Source of the DNA: CAZYSK01 sp964649415
Lineage (GTDB): Bacteria > Chloroflexota > Anaerolineae > B4-G1
Length of the DNA stretch: 64,000 nucleotides
NCBI GenBank assembly: GCA_964649415.1
Contig: CAZYSK010000023.1
Coordinates: 1-64,000, forward strand
Direction of reading: 5' to 3'
A model generated the notes under the pieces. The model did not search any database, was not told the origin of the DNA, and was given only the letters and a program-made list of their open reading frames with translations. Of this stretch, positions 43,611-51,892 are shown one piece after another. Both the position numbers and the translations under genes were made by a program. Every line of letters starts with the position of its first letter. The first letter of the stretch is position 1.

Positions 43611-43844
43611 GCCATTCCGATGGCACCCTATCCCGTTCAAAGGGNNNNNNNNNNNNNNNNNNNNNNNNNNNNNNNNNNNNNNNNNNNNNNNNNNNNNNNN
43701 NNNNNNNNNNNNNNNNNNNNNNNNNNNNNNNNNNNNNNNNNNNNCCATTCTGATGGCACCCTATCCCGTTCAAAGGGCCATTCTGATGGCACCCTATCCC
43801 GTTCAAAGGGCCATTCTGATGGCACCCTATCCGGGAACGAAAGA
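43611..43844. repeat. 33-bp tandem repeat spanning an assembly gap
   Basis: Copies of a 33-bp unit CCATTCTGATGGCACCCTAT... start at 43611, 43745, 43778 and 43811. The 100 Ns at 43645-43744 lie inside the array, so the assembler could not resolve its length. The unit contains the same CCATTC(C/T)GATGG core as the 36-bp family. It separates the SBP1 gene from livG1; no gene is seen between 43476 and 43846. Confidence 0.85.
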
Positions 43845-43846
43845 CC

Positions 43847-46372
43847 CTATGGTTTGGGCTGAACCTCCTGCACAGCCCACTCGGGCGGATAGACGACCTT
43901 GCCCTCGCCGTCGAAGTACTGGAGGACCGGGAAGATGTAGTAGCCCTTGCCCACAACGGGGTCAGGCACGTCGTCCATCGTCGTCTTGTACTCCTCCATC
44001 ACGATGCCATCCATGAAGGTCCACTCGCCCGTCCACACGTTGTCCTTGACGAAGTTGTGGATCACCTCGCTGCTCAGCTCCCCGTACTCCTCGTAGGCAT
44101 CCTGCGCGATCGCCAGGAAGAACTTCGTGCCGTCATACGACAGGCCGCCCGACGATGGGCTGGGCGCGATGCCCCAGCGCTCCTCGAACTGCTCGGCGTA
44201 CTCCTGGCCCTCTGCCGTGGCCCAACCCGGGATCTGGTCGAGCACGTAGTCGGAGGCCGAACCTGTCAGGTCATACCACTCACCGACCCAGCCCAGGCCG
44301 TCGGCGATGATCAAGCTCTCCAGCCCCACCTCGTCCGCCTGCTTGATGAAAGCCGAGAAGGAAGGTGCCGCCGTGCTCGTGCCCGCGATGACCGCCGGAT
44401 TCAGATCCACCAGCTTGTTCAGCAGCGGGTAGAACTCCGTCTGGTCGAGGGCGAAGTACTCCTCGGCCACCGTCTCCCAACCCTCAGCCTCCAACTGCTC
44501 CTTGATCGCCGCGCCGAAGCTGCGGCCCCAGTCGCTGTCCTCGCCGTAGATGCCGACGGTCTTGGCCTCAGGCTCCCAGACACCCTCGGCGATGGCATCC
44601 TCTAGGGCCTGCACGTACGAGATACTCAGCTTCTTCGGCGTGGGCCAGCCCTTGAACATCCAGTACCCGTACTTGTCCGGGTCGGAGTCGAAAGTCTCGT
44701 TGACCACCTCCGTCGCGCCGAAGCCGAAGAAGTGCGGCACCTGGTGCTTGGCCGTGATCTCCATGCAGGATACAGCCACCGAACTGTGCCAGTTGAGGAC
44801 GCCCGCCTGGATGCCGTCCTGGACCACCGCCTGCTCGTAGGCCTGGGAGGCCTTGGCCGGGTCCGACTGCGAGTCGATCCACACCGGCTCGATCGTGTAC
44901 TTGCCGATCTGGAAGTCGATCTCCTCCAGAGCCGTCGTAGCCGATGCCTTGAACTCCTCGCCCGTGCGGGCACTCGGTCCACTGAACGGCCCCAGGATGC
45001 CCAGCTTGAAGACCTCGGTGGCCTCCTCCGCCGCGGGCTGCTCGATCGCCTCGGCCGCACCACCCTTGGGGGCCAGCGTCTGCACGGCCCACTCAGGCGG
45101 GAAGATGACCTTGCCCTCGCCGTCGAAGTACTGGAGGACCGGGAAGATGTAGTAGCCCTTGCCCACGATCGGGTCCGGGACCGTCTCCGGCGTGAACTTG
45201 TACTCCTCCATCACGATGCCGTCGGTGAAGGACCAGTTACCGGTCTGGACCTCATTCTTGGCGAAGTCGGCCAGCGTCTCTTTGCTCAGCTCGCCCGTGC
45301 TCTCATAGACCTGCTGGGCGGCCTGGATGAAGAAGCCCGCACCGTCGTACGCCAAACCCGCCGCCGAGGGGCTGGGCGGGAAACCGTTCGCGGCCTCGAA
45401 ATCCTCAGCGAACGTCTTGCCCTCGTCCGTGGCCCAACCGGGGATCTGATCGAGCACGTAGTTGGAGGAGCTGCCGGTTGATTCATACCACTCGCCGAAC
45501 CAGCCGAGGCCGTCCGCGATGATCAGGCTCTCCAGTCCCACCTCGTCCGCCTGCTTGATCAGCGCGGAATAGGAGGGCAGCGCCGTACTCGTGCCCGCGA
45601 TGACCGCCGGATTCAGATCCACTAACTTGTTGAGCAGCGGGTAAAACTCGGTCTGGTCGATGGCGAAGTACTCCTCGGCTACCGTCTCCCAACCCGCCGC
45701 CTCGAGCTGCTCCTTGATCGCAGCGCCGAAGCTGCGGCCCCAGTCCGTGTCCTCACCGTAGATAGCGACCGTCTTCGACTCAGGCGACCAAAGGCCCTCG
45801 GCGATGGCGTCCTCGAGGGCCTGCACGTACGAGATACTCAGCTTCTTCGGCGTGGGCCACCACTTGTTGACCCAGTAGAAATACGTGTCAGGGTCAGACT
45901 GCCAGGTCTCGTTCACCACCTCCGTCGCACCATAGGGGCAGAAGTGCGGGATCTGGTGCTTGGCCGCGACCTCCATGCACGAGACAGCCACCGAGCTGTG
46001 CCAGTTGATCAGCCCCGCCTCGATCTCGTCTTGAACGACCGCCTGCTCGTAGGCCTGGGAGGCCTTGGCCGGGTCAGACTGGGAGTCGATCCACACCGGC
46101 TCGATCGTGTAGTGGCCGATCTTCCAGTCGATGGCCTCGAAGGCCATGTTTACCGCGGCCTTGAACTCATCACCGGTGCGTGCGCTGGGGCCACTGAAGG
46201 GACCCAGCACGCCCAGCTTGAACACCTCTTCGGCTTCCGCGGCCTCTTCCTCTGCCGGCTCGGCGGCCGGCGCCTCGGTGGGCTCGGGCTCGGCGGGTTG
46301 GCAGCCAACGACGGCCAAGATGAGCCCTGAGATCACCAACATAGCCAACAAACTGTGAATTGCCTTTTTCAT
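43847..46372 (-). CDS. Fused tandem substrate-binding lipoprotein (LivJ-type, two domains)
   Basis: An 841-residue protein. A lipoprotein signal (MKKAIHSLLAMLVISGLILAVVGC, Cys 24) anchors it outside the membrane. A Glu/Ala-rich linker is followed by two complete type I periplasmic-binding folds, about 48-445 and 455-841, which are highly similar: both contain VFKLG-LGPFSGPSARTG, WIDSQSDPAKASQAYEQAVV, PTPKKLSISYVQALEDAIAEG and GKGYYIFPVLQYFDGEGKV. The residues around the ligand cleft differ (HFCPYGATEV versus HFFGFGATEV; KWWPTPKK versus KGWPTPKK). A normal family member has one domain of about 380 residues. It would deliver ligand to LivHMGF1. A B12 riboswitch precedes it. Confidence 0.88.
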   Translation of the reverse strand: MKKAIHSLLAMLVISGLILAVVGCQPAEPEPTEAPAAEPAEEEAAEAEEVFKLGVLGPFSGPSARTGDEFKAAVNMAFEAIDWKIGHYTIEPVWIDSQSDPAKASQAYEQAVVQDEIEAGLINWHSSVAVSCMEVAAKHQIPHFCPYGATEVVNETWQSDPDTYFYWVNKWWPTPKKLSISYVQALEDAIAEGLWSPESKTVAIYGEDTDWGRSFGAAIKEQLEAAGWETVAEEYFAIDQTEFYPLLNKLVDLNPAVIAGTSTALPSYSALIKQADEVGLESLIIADGLGWFGEWYESTGSSSNYVLDQIPGWATDEGKTFAEDFEAANGFPPSPSAAGLAYDGAGFFIQAAQQVYESTGELSKETLADFAKNEVQTGNWSFTDGIVMEEYKFTPETVPDPIVGKGYYIFPVLQYFDGEGKVIFPPEWAVQTLAPKGGAAEAIEQPAAEEATEVFKLGILGPFSGPSARTGEEFKASATTALEEIDFQIGKYTIEPVWIDSQSDPAKASQAYEQAVVQDGIQAGVLNWHSSVAVSCMEITAKHQVPHFFGFGATEVVNETFDSDPDKYGYWMFKGWPTPKKLSISYVQALEDAIAEGVWEPEAKTVGIYGEDSDWGRSFGAAIKEQLEAEGWETVAEEYFALDQTEFYPLLNKLVDLNPAVIAGTSTAAPSFSAFIKQADEVGLESLIIADGLGWVGEWYDLTGSASDYVLDQIPGWATAEGQEYAEQFEERWGIAPSPSSGGLSYDGTKFFLAIAQDAYEEYGELSSEVIHNFVKDNVWTGEWTFMDGIVMEEYKTTMDDVPDPVVGKGYYIFPVLQYFDGEGKVVYPPEWAVQEVQPKP

Positions 46373-46533
46373 GTGTGTTTCCTCTCTCTCCTAATTCTGT
46401 GGTACTCGTATACGCAGTGTAACGGGCCTATACCTCGAAAGCTCAGAACGGTTTGATGCAGGCACCACCCCCTTTCAAATACCAGACAGACCGCCGGCAT
46501 CCTGCCGGCATTACAGCCACTCTGTACGCGAAA

Positions 46534-46563
46534 GGGAGCAGCCGCGACACGCGGTCTGCTCCC
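46534..46563 (-). terminator. Hairpin downstream of the cobalamin riboswitch
   Basis: On the minus strand GGGAGCAG, a CCGCG/CGCGG inner stem with loop, and CTGCTCCC form a long GC-rich hairpin followed by TTTCG. It lies 27 nt after the riboswitch P1 stem and about 160 nt before the SBP1 start, as in an expression platform that stops transcription when cobalamin is bound. The T-run is short, so termination strength is uncertain. Confidence 0.6.
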
Positions 46564-46589
46564 TTCTCCTCGGAAGGTCTCAGAACCCA

Positions 46590-46752
46590 GGCAAAGGCGG
46601 GTACTCTGGCTTTCGCTGACTCACGCTAGAGACAGCGTGATCCGGCTTGGACCACGGACCATCCCATCGTGCGACAGGATCACAGTTGCGGGACAGCGCC
46701 GGGTTTTCACCGGGCTTCCCCTCTTTGGTTCCCTATAGGGAACACCTTTGCC
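46590..46752 (-). ncRNA. Cobalamin (B12) riboswitch
   Basis: On the minus strand the P1 stem is closed by GGCAAAGG (46752-46745) and CCTTTGCC (46597-46590). The core has GGGAAGCCCGGTG, then AAAACCCGGCGCTGTCCCGC and AACTGTGA, which are the B12-box signatures. The 3' part reads AGTCAGCGAAAGCCAGAGTACCCGCC. All conserved parts of the class I aptamer are present. It precedes the SBP1-LivGFHM1 operon, in which several downstream enzymes need cobalamin. No other cobalamin gene is near. Confidence 0.92.
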
Positions 46753-46866
46753 GCTTAAGAACTATCCCTTTCAGAATGTGAAGCCTCAAAACAGGCTTAC
46801 TCAGTTGCCAATCAACTCCCAGCCGGACGCCTGCGTCCGCGTTCGGCCCAATCGTCTACAGGACAG

Positions 46867-47493
46867 CTATAGGACAGCCTTGATCCCCTGCTGAAACCCG
46901 GTAATATGTCGCTGAATGAGCGTCTCTGCCCGCACGCCATCCGCCGATCTCAGCGCCTTGACAACTTCCCTGTGCTGCAAGATCGCGCCCTGCACGTCAC
47001 CCAGACGAGGCAGTACAAGATACCAGAGCCGTAGGCTTAGATCATAGAGCCGGTTGAGCGTCTCAGCCAAGAACGCGTTGCCTGCCGCTCGGTACAACAG
47101 TTTCTGAAACTGCCTGTCGATGGCTATCAATGCCTTGGAGTCACCATCCTGCACCTGGTCAAGTTCGCGGAGCACTGCCTCCATCTGGGCTATCTGATCC
47201 TGGGTGGCCCGCTCAGCCGCCAGGCGAGCGCAGAAGCCTGCCAGAATGATCCGCACCTCAAAAATCTGCTGTAAGTCGGTGATGCTGATATCGGCCACGA
47301 ACATCCCCCGGCGGGGGACGATGTTCACCAGCGTCTCATCGGAGAGTCGGCGCAGGGCCTCACGGATCGGCGTGCGCCCCAACGCGAGCTCCTCCATCAG
47401 CGCGTGCTCGTCAATCACTGAGGAAGGTGCCAGTTCTAGACAGATGATTTTCTCTTTGATGAGGTGATAGGCCTTCTCGCTGTTTAGTTGCAC
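46867..47493 (-). CDS. GntR-family regulator (FadR/FCD)
   Basis: A 208-residue regulator from the GTG at 47493, preceded by GCGAGGAGCC; the longer frame upstream starts within the promoter and is rejected. The winged helix (about 5-70) has LALGRTPIREALRRLSDETLV. The FCD domain carries metal-site residues in DRQFQKLLYRAAGN, LYDLSLRLWYLVLP and HREVVKALRSAD. It lies between the island's two transport operons and resembles the regulator at 26232, without the repeat expansion. A perfect 16-bp palindrome overlaps its transcription start and may be its operator. Confidence 0.85.
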   Translation of the reverse strand: MQLNSEKAYHLIKEKIICLELAPSSVIDEHALMEELALGRTPIREALRRLSDETLVNIVPRRGMFVADISITDLQQIFEVRIILAGFCARLAAERATQDQIAQMEAVLRELDQVQDGDSKALIAIDRQFQKLLYRAAGNAFLAETLNRLYDLSLRLWYLVLPRLGDVQGAILQHREVVKALRSADGVRAETLIQRHITGFQQGIKAVL

Positions 47494-47542
47494 AACGGCT
47501 CCTCGCCTGTTGCCTAGAATCAGGAGAATCTGTGGGGAAAGA

Positions 47543-47558
47543 TCGAGATATATCTCGA
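47543..47558. promoter_or_regulatory. 16-bp perfect palindrome, probable GntR operator
   Basis: TCGAGATATATCTCGA lies 10 bp downstream of the -10 element of the regulator's promoter, where a bound repressor would block transcription. Symmetry and position suggest autoregulation by the FCD-GntR protein. Confidence 0.6.
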
Positions 47559-47568
47559 ATACATCGCT

Positions 47569-47597
47569 AGTATACCACGTTTCCGCCACTTTGTCAA
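47569..47597 (-). promoter_or_regulatory. Consensus sigma-70-type promoter for the GntR gene
   Basis: TTGACA (47597-47592), a 17-nt spacer and TATACT (47574-47569) on the minus strand. The expected transcript starts near 47562, giving a leader of about 70 nt before the GTG start. Confidence 0.8.
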
Positions 47598-47659
47598 GCT
47601 TTGCGCGAATTCGCGAATCTGGCAGCGACTAACTTGACAATGTCACATCAGCTGTCCCC

Positions 47660-47776
47660 AGACTTCCGAAGTCGCGGATTGTCCCAACCCGTAGGACGTA
47701 GCTCCAAGTAGCATAGATTGCGGCTTCCGCAAGGTGCTAGACGGGTCAAATGAACTACTGAAGACTTCGGAAGTCT
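47660..47776 (-). mobile_element. 117-bp MITE-like element, copy C (inverted)
   Basis: Full-length copy in the opposite orientation to A and B, between the GntR and DAO2 genes. It includes both AGACTTCCGAAGTC termini, the GGATTG segment (here with a few changes) and the GCGGCTTCCGC hairpin. The remaining sequence between 47777 and 47941 contains only fragments of other repeats. Confidence 0.75.
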
Positions 47777-47941
47777 AGTCGGACAGAACGGGGGCATCGG
47801 ACTGAACCAGACCGCTGTGCGAAGCGATCCCGGTCCCAGGGGGATTGCGGTCTCACCCATGTGTGCAAATGGAGGAGGCCCGGCTGACACGGACGCATCC
47901 GCCCGTACTACGAATGGGCCAATCGATGTTCGGTGTGGACG

Positions 47942-49099
47942 CTACACGACGTTGTACTCGACGATCTCCCTACCCTCCCGGAAGCGATCTATACTCAGCG
48001 ATGCGATGTCCAGCGTGTGGGCTGCGCCATCCACGATTTCCTCCGCCAGCAGCAAGCCACAGGCCGGGCCGTGCTGAAAGCCGTGTCCGCTGAAGCCAGC
48101 AATACAGTAGAGTCCCTCCACCTCGGAGATACCGCCCAGGATGGGATGGGCATCCGGCGTGTTCTCATAGAGCCCAGCCCAGTGGCTGGCCAATTCCGCC
48201 TTTTCCAGGACAGGCAAGCGCTTCATCGCCGCCTCCAGATGAACCAGTTCCCACTCCTCATCCACCGATTGGTTGAAACTCACCGGCTCATCGTGTTTCG
48301 CCATCCCCGTCAGGATGCTCTCGCCCTCGCGATGGAAATACAGGGAGGTCTCGAAATCTATGGTGAATGGAAAGTCAGGCGGTATGTCCGGCATCCGGCC
48401 AGTGACGACAATCTGTCGCCGCACGGGGACGATCGGGATATCCACGCCGGCCATTTCTCCCACACTACCCGCCCACGGACCGGCCGCGTTGACGACGAGC
48501 GGCGTGGCAACCCGTCCCTGCGTGGTGACGACGCCCTGCACCCGCCCCCCCTCAACCAGAATGTCGTTCACCTCCACATCGTTCAGTAGCTTCGCCCCCA
48601 AGCGCCGCGCCCCCGATACGTACCCCTGGACCACGCCGCTGGGGTCCGCCAGGCCATCGTTCGGGTTGAACGTTCCCCCGAGGACCCCTTCCAGGTTGAG
48701 CAGAGGCACCAGGCGCGCGATCTCGTCCGGCTCCAGCCATTCCGTCCCCACGCCCAGCCCCTGCTGCATCTCCACCTGCTGGCCGAAGGCCGCCACGTCT
48801 GCATCGTTCGTCAGGAGGAAAAGATAGCCACAGTAGTGCACGTCGATGGGCTGTTCCAACTCCTCCTCGAAGCGAGCCAGCATCGGCAGGCTCAGCATGG
48901 AGATGCGGACGTTGATCTCAGTGCCGAACTGGTAGCGAATACCCCCGGCACACTTGCCCGTGGCCTGTGTGCCAAAGAAGGGCTCCCGCTCCAGCAATAG
49001 CACGTTCTGGCACCCTTTGAGCGCCAGATGGTAGGCCGTACTGGCGCCCATTACACCCCCACCTACGATGACGACATCCGCTGTCTTGGGTAAGTGCAT
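47942..49099 (-). CDS. FAD-dependent oxidoreductase, DAO family (2)
   Basis: A 385-residue flavoprotein from the ATG at 49099 (MHLPKTADVVIVGGGVMGAS). The FAD-binding GGGVMG motif lies at about residues 12-17. A conserved CAGGIRYQFGTEIN block, RRQIVVTGRMPD and GLYCIAGFSGHGFQHGPACG follow, the last matching the FAD-ribityl contact near the C-terminus. It is related to sarcosine oxidase beta and other imino acid-oxidising enzymes. It follows the ornithine cyclodeaminase-like gene with a 100-nt gap, consistent with joint processing of an imine or amine. Confidence 0.84.
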   Translation of the reverse strand: MHLPKTADVVIVGGGVMGASTAYHLALKGCQNVLLLEREPFFGTQATGKCAGGIRYQFGTEINVRISMLSLPMLARFEEELEQPIDVHYCGYLFLLTNDADVAAFGQQVEMQQGLGVGTEWLEPDEIARLVPLLNLEGVLGGTFNPNDGLADPSGVVQGYVSGARRLGAKLLNDVEVNDILVEGGRVQGVVTTQGRVATPLVVNAAGPWAGSVGEMAGVDIPIVPVRRQIVVTGRMPDIPPDFPFTIDFETSLYFHREGESILTGMAKHDEPVSFNQSVDEEWELVHLEAAMKRLPVLEKAELASHWAGLYENTPDAHPILGGISEVEGLYCIAGFSGHGFQHGPACGLLLAEEIVDGAAHTLDIASLSIDRFREGREIVEYNVV

Positions 49100-49199
49100 G
49101 GTTACTCCGATAACCCTTTCTCCGATAATTCGCACACCACGCAACACGAAACACATGTTGCGTGGTGCGTATTGCGTGTGTTCCACGGCCTGTCTGGAC

Positions 49200-50192
49200 T
49201 CAGAGTACTATCTCAATCCCCAAGTCTTGCTGCCGCGCCGCCTCCAGCACCGCGCCTGCCGCCGCCACGTCCTGCACGGCCACGCCCACCGACTTGAAAA
49301 GCGTGATCTCATCCGGCGAAGCCCGCCCTGGCTTGTGCCCGGCAGCGATCTCACCCAGCTCTGCGTAGATGCTGTCCTCGGTGATCAGACCCTCGCGCAG
49401 CGGGATGAGCAGGTCGCCGGCCTCGGCCAGGCTCGCCTCCCGATGGTCAATCACCAGCTTGGCCCGCACGACCGTCTCCGCCGGCAGCTCCTGCATCTGC
49501 GGGGTGTAGGCACCGACCGCATTGATGTGCGTCCCCGGCCGGACGTCCGCGTCCGCGAACACAGGGGTGGAGGAGGTCGTGGCCGTGCAAATCACGTCCG
49601 CCAGGGCCGCCGCCTGGGCCGGCGTCTCCGCCACGCTCACAGCAATCGACAAGCGCTGACCCATCTCGTCGGCGTAGGCGACGGCCCGCTCTAGCGCCAC
49701 ATCGTAGACCCACGCCTGCCGGATGGGCCGCACGGCACAGATAGCCTCCAGTTGTGTGCGCCCCTGCGCGCCCGCCCCGAAGACCGCAACCGTGTGCACG
49801 TCCTGTCGCGCCAACAGGTCCGTGGCCGCACCGGAGACCGCGCCCGTGCGCAGCGCCGTGAGATACGTCCCGTCCATCACGGCTACCGGCTCCCCCGTCA
49901 CCGCGTCCACGACCACGACTAGTGCGTGTATGAGCGGCAACCCCCTGGCCGGATTGTCGTTGAAGACGGAGACGATCTTGACCGCCATCTGGTCATCGGC
50001 AGACAGGTAGCCCGGCATGAACAGCGTAACGCCGTTGTGCCGCGGCACCTGCAGCGCCACCCTGAGCGGCACGTCGGCCTGGCCGGTGGAGAGTTGGGCG
50101 AACGCCCCCTTCATCGCCTCGATCGCCAGGCGCATCGGCAGCGCCTGCCGCACGTGTTCACGCGATAGAATGCGCATCATGTCACTGCTCAC
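49200..50192 (-). CDS. Ornithine cyclodeaminase/mu-crystallin family protein
   Basis: A 330-residue NAD(P)-dependent protein. The N-terminal half has ALPMRLAIEAMKGAFAQLS and HNGVTLFMPGYLS; the dinucleotide fold has AVFGAGAQGRTQLEAI (about 133-148). The family includes ornithine cyclodeaminase, ketimine reductase and N-methyl amino acid or opine-type reductases, so substrate is uncertain. A GTG start at 50192 overlaps the LivF2 gene's end by 11 nt, indicating translational coupling with transport. It might regenerate or reduce imines produced by the neighbouring flavoproteins. Confidence 0.85.
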   Translation of the reverse strand: MSSDMMRILSREHVRQALPMRLAIEAMKGAFAQLSTGQADVPLRVALQVPRHNGVTLFMPGYLSADDQMAVKIVSVFNDNPARGLPLIHALVVVVDAVTGEPVAVMDGTYLTALRTGAVSGAATDLLARQDVHTVAVFGAGAQGRTQLEAICAVRPIRQAWVYDVALERAVAYADEMGQRLSIAVSVAETPAQAAALADVICTATTSSTPVFADADVRPGTHINAVGAYTPQMQELPAETVVRAKLVIDHREASLAEAGDLLIPLREGLITEDSIYAELGEIAAGHKPGRASPDEITLFKSVGVAVQDVAAAGAVLEAARQQDLGIEIVL

Positions 50193-50898
50193 CCAGATAC
50201 GCCTTGCGCACCCGTTCGTCCTGCAACAAGTCTTGGGCCAGGCCGGAGAGGACCACGCGGCCGGTCTCCAGCACGTAGCCTCGATGCGCTACCTTGAGCG
50301 CCGCGCGCGCGTTCTGCTCCACCAGCAAGACCGTCACGCCGCGCGCGTTGATCTCGCGAACCGTGTCAAAGATGGCGCGGACCAACATGGGAGCCAGGCC
50401 CAACGAGGGTTCGTCCAGCATAATCAGCCGGGGGCGGGCCATCAGCGCGCGGCCGATGGTCAACATCTGCTGCTCGCCGCCGGAGAGTGTGCCACCGAGC
50501 TGATTCTTGCGCTCCTCCAGGCGCGGGAAGAGGCTGAACACACGACGGCAGTTCTCCTGGATGGCCTGAGTGTCTCCGCCCAGGCTATAGGCTCCCATGT
50601 TCAGATTCTCCGTCACCGTCAGGGTGCTGAATATCTGCCGTCCCTCAGGGGCGTGAGAGATGCCTCGCTCCACGATCTGATGGGCAGGTACCTTGCCTAT
50701 GTCCTGCCCGCCGAATCCGATCCGGCCCTCGCGGGGGCGAATCAGACCGGAGATGGTGCGCAGTGTAGTCGTCTTGCCTGCTCCGTTGGCCCCGATGAGA
50801 GTGACGATCTCGCCCTCATCCACCTCCAGGTTGATGCCCTTCAAGGCATGGATGTGGCCGTAGTAGGTGTGCAGGTTCTCGATCTCCAAAAGGGACAT
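50182..50898 (-). CDS. livF: Branched-chain-type ABC transporter ATPase LivF (2)
   Basis: A 238-residue ABC ATPase: IENLHTYYGHIHALKGINL, Walker A GANGAGKTTT (about 35-44), signature TLSGGEQQMLTIGRALMARP and Walker B IMLDEPSLGLAP. It ends VRKAYLGEQ in LivF style. It starts 3 nt after the livG2 stop, so the two are tightly coupled. It belongs to the second HAAT transporter of the island. Confidence 0.93.
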   Translation of the reverse strand: MSLLEIENLHTYYGHIHALKGINLEVDEGEIVTLIGANGAGKTTTLRTISGLIRPREGRIGFGGQDIGKVPAHQIVERGISHAPEGRQIFSTLTVTENLNMGAYSLGGDTQAIQENCRRVFSLFPRLEERKNQLGGTLSGGEQQMLTIGRALMARPRLIMLDEPSLGLAPMLVRAIFDTVREINARGVTVLLVEQNARAALKVAHRGYVLETGRVVLSGLAQDLLQDERVRKAYLGEQ

Positions 50899-50901
50899 TG
50901 A

Positions 50902-51765
50902 TCACACCTCCTCCTCGCCCAGATAGGCCTCGATGACCCGCGGATTGCGCTGGACCTCAGACGGCGTACCCTCCGCGATCTTCTTGCCATAGTCCAAGAC
51001 GACGATGCGCTCGCAGATGCCCATCACGACTTTCATATCGTGCTCAATCAGCAAGACGGTGATGCCCGAGTCACGGATCTGGCGGATAAGGGCCATCAAT
51101 TCCAAAGTTTCCTGTTCGTTCAGGCCAGCCGCCGGCTCATCAAGGACCACGAGCGCCGGCTCAGCAGCCAATGCGCGGGCGATCTCCAGTCGTCGCTGGT
51201 GACCGTAGGGCAGGTTCTTCGCCAGATCGTCTCGGTAGTCCGCCAGGCCCATGAACGCCAGGTGCTGCTGTGCCTCGGCGACGATGTATTCCTCCTCATC
51301 CTTTTGGGATGGGGGACGGAAAAGCGCGCCCCACACACCTGCCCTGGTGCGGTGATGCAGGCCCGCCATCACGTTCTCCAGCGCAGTCAGGTTGTTGAAC
51401 AACCGGATCGTCTGGAAGGTACGCGCGATGCCGCGCTCCGTAATCTCGTGCGGGCGGAGCGTGCGGACATTGTCCCACTTCTGCTGCACTGAGCTTAGCG
51501 GCACCCAATTCACCCACCAAACAGGAGTGGCCAGGCGCTCGCGCAGGGTGGGCTGTGGATGAGCGATACGCTGATCCCGAAAGTAGATCTCGCCCGCTGT
51601 GGGCGGATAGATGCCGGTGATCATATTGAAGATCGTTGTCTTACCAGCGCCGTTGGGACCGATGAGACCCAGGATCTCTCCATCGTTCAGGTCGAAGTCC
51701 ATTTGGTCGACGGCCACCAGTCCACCGAAACGCTTGGTCAACTTGCGGATTCCCAGAATTGCCAT
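50902..51765 (-). CDS. livG: Branched-chain-type ABC transporter ATPase LivG (2)
   Basis: A 287-residue ABC ATPase: KLTKRFGGLVAVDQMDFDL, Walker A GPNGAGKTT, a long insertion at about 80-110 (RLATPVWWVNWVPLSSVQQK) unlike most LivG proteins, the variant signature LPYGHQRRLEIARALA and Walker B VVLDEPAAGLNEQE. The C-terminus NPRVIEAYLGEEEV is typical. Unlike LivG1, its signature motif is intact in LivG style. The preceding 127-nt gap holds palindromic repeat fragments. Confidence 0.92.
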   Translation of the reverse strand: MAILGIRKLTKRFGGLVAVDQMDFDLNDGEILGLIGPNGAGKTTIFNMITGIYPPTAGEIYFRDQRIAHPQPTLRERLATPVWWVNWVPLSSVQQKWDNVRTLRPHEITERGIARTFQTIRLFNNLTALENVMAGLHHRTRAGVWGALFRPPSQKDEEEYIVAEAQQHLAFMGLADYRDDLAKNLPYGHQRRLEIARALAAEPALVVLDEPAAGLNEQETLELMALIRQIRDSGITVLLIEHDMKVVMGICERIVVLDYGKKIAEGTPSEVQRNPRVIEAYLGEEEV

Positions 51766-51892
51766 GCTTCCTCACCCCTCCACTCTTAGAAAACGCCCAT
51801 GGACCGCCCGGATGTCTGCATCCGCTGCATCCCTGCCGGCAAACCCCCGCGCCCGCTCCACTCTAGGAAAACGGGCGTCCGCGCCCGCAGAA

